The notes beneath the pieces were generated by a model, which saw nothing but the letters and a program-made list of their open reading frames with translations, did no database searches and was not told where the DNA came from. Both the position numbers and the translations under genes were made by a program. From Modestobacter sp. (GTDB lineage Bacteria > Actinomycetota > Actinomycetes > Mycobacteriales > Geodermatophilaceae), in the NCBI GenBank assembly GCA_025965775.1, contig JAOPWG010000296.1, forward strand, positions 1 through 15,882: a stretch of DNA of 15,882 nucleotides, read 5' to 3'. Shown here piece by piece: positions 15,528-15,882 of the stretch (its first letter is position 1; the number at the start of each line of letters is the position of its first letter).

Positions 15528-15882
15528 GGCGGCGTGGGTCCGTCGTCGCGCGGGACCGGGACGTCGCCGGTACCGGTCCCGCGCTGGAGGTGGCCGGCCT
15601 GGTCGCCGGGTACGGGGCGCTGCGGGTGCTCCACGAGGTCTCGCTGATCGTCGAGCGCAACGAGGTGGTCGGCGTCCTGGGGGCCAACGGTGCCGGCAAG
15701 ACGACGCTGCTGCGGGCCATCGCCGGGGCGGTGCGTCCGCAGGGCGGCTCCGTCACACTGCTGGGCCGCCCGGTCACCGGGCTGCCCGACCACGAGGTGA
15801 CCCGGGCCGGCGTGGGGCACGTGCCCAGCGGTCGCGAGCTGTTCGCCGACATGAGCGTCGAGGACAACCTGGCGATGGGGGG
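15524..15882 (+). CDS. LivF-like ABC transporter ATP-binding protein, 3'-truncated by window edge
   Basis: The first 119 codons of the second ATPase of the importer. The GTG at 15524 overlaps the preceding TGA (GTGA). After a ~20-residue N-terminal extension the domain starts at LEVAGLVAGYGALRVLHEVSL. Walker A is GANGAGKTTLL at about residues 53-63. The Q-loop region reads GVGHVPSGRELFADMSVEDNL, the LivF pattern VPxGRxLFxxMTVEENL, with serine at the position usually held by glutamine or glutamate. The frame is open to the window edge. It should heterodimerise with the ATPase half of the fusion protein. Confidence 0.9.
   Translation, partial: MRRRGSVVARDRDVAGTGPALEVAGLVAGYGALRVLHEVSLIVERNEVVGVLGANGAGKTTLLRAIAGAVRPQGGSVTLLGRPVTGLPDHEVTRAGVGHVPSGRELFADMSVEDNLAMG

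Overview
This window comes from a high-GC actinomycete chromosome. The codons are strongly GC-biased, the -10 elements are of the TAnnnT type, some transcripts appear leaderless, and terminators are long GC-rich hairpins without a U-tract. The gene set (GTP-type PEP carboxykinase, acVLRF1, LivM-LivG fusion) also fits. The overall style resembles Geodermatophilaceae (Blastococcus, Modestobacter, Geodermatophilus), but that placement is an impression and not a proof.

Region 1 (1-2782) is housekeeping: the 3' three-quarters of GTP-dependent PEP carboxykinase, a strong terminator hairpin, and an MFS transporter with its own promoter. Region 2 (2783-4088) is a thiol/sulfur unit. A TTGACG-17-TTCGAT promoter appears to start transcription exactly on the GTG of a 24-codon leader peptide of the actinobacterial VDL-RVASALC type. 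A cysteine dioxygenase and an overlapping single-domain rhodanese follow, then a terminator hairpin. Region 3 (4110-5490) holds an acVLRF1-type peptidyl-tRNA hydrolase and a TetR regulator whose apparently leaderless start lies inside the end of that gene.

Region 4 (5495-15882) is an accessory catabolic cluster. It contains a crotonase (minus strand), a divergent 3-hydroxyacyl-CoA dehydrogenase, an operon of acyl-CoA dehydrogenase, acyl-CoA ligase and a tandem NTF2-like protein, the 3' remnant of a short-chain dehydrogenase, and a branched-chain-amino-acid-type (HAAT) ABC importer. The importer comprises a lipoprotein binding protein, a LivH-like permease, a LivM-LivG fusion and a LivF-like ATPase cut by the window edge. 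Together these import an organic acid, load it onto CoA and perform the dehydrogenation, hydration and oxidation steps of a beta-oxidation spiral. No thiolase or lyase for the last step is present in the window.

The most striking signal is one exact 18-bp operator, GTCAAC-N6-GTTGAC, which occurs three times. It lies upstream of the hydroxyacyl-CoA dehydrogenase, of the acyl-CoA dehydrogenase operon and of the transporter unit, each time overlapping the inferred promoter. This ties the three transcription units into one regulon. The TetR protein encoded in the cluster is the obvious candidate regulator. The second notable signal is the cysteine-containing leader peptide in front of a gene that destroys cysteine instead of making it.
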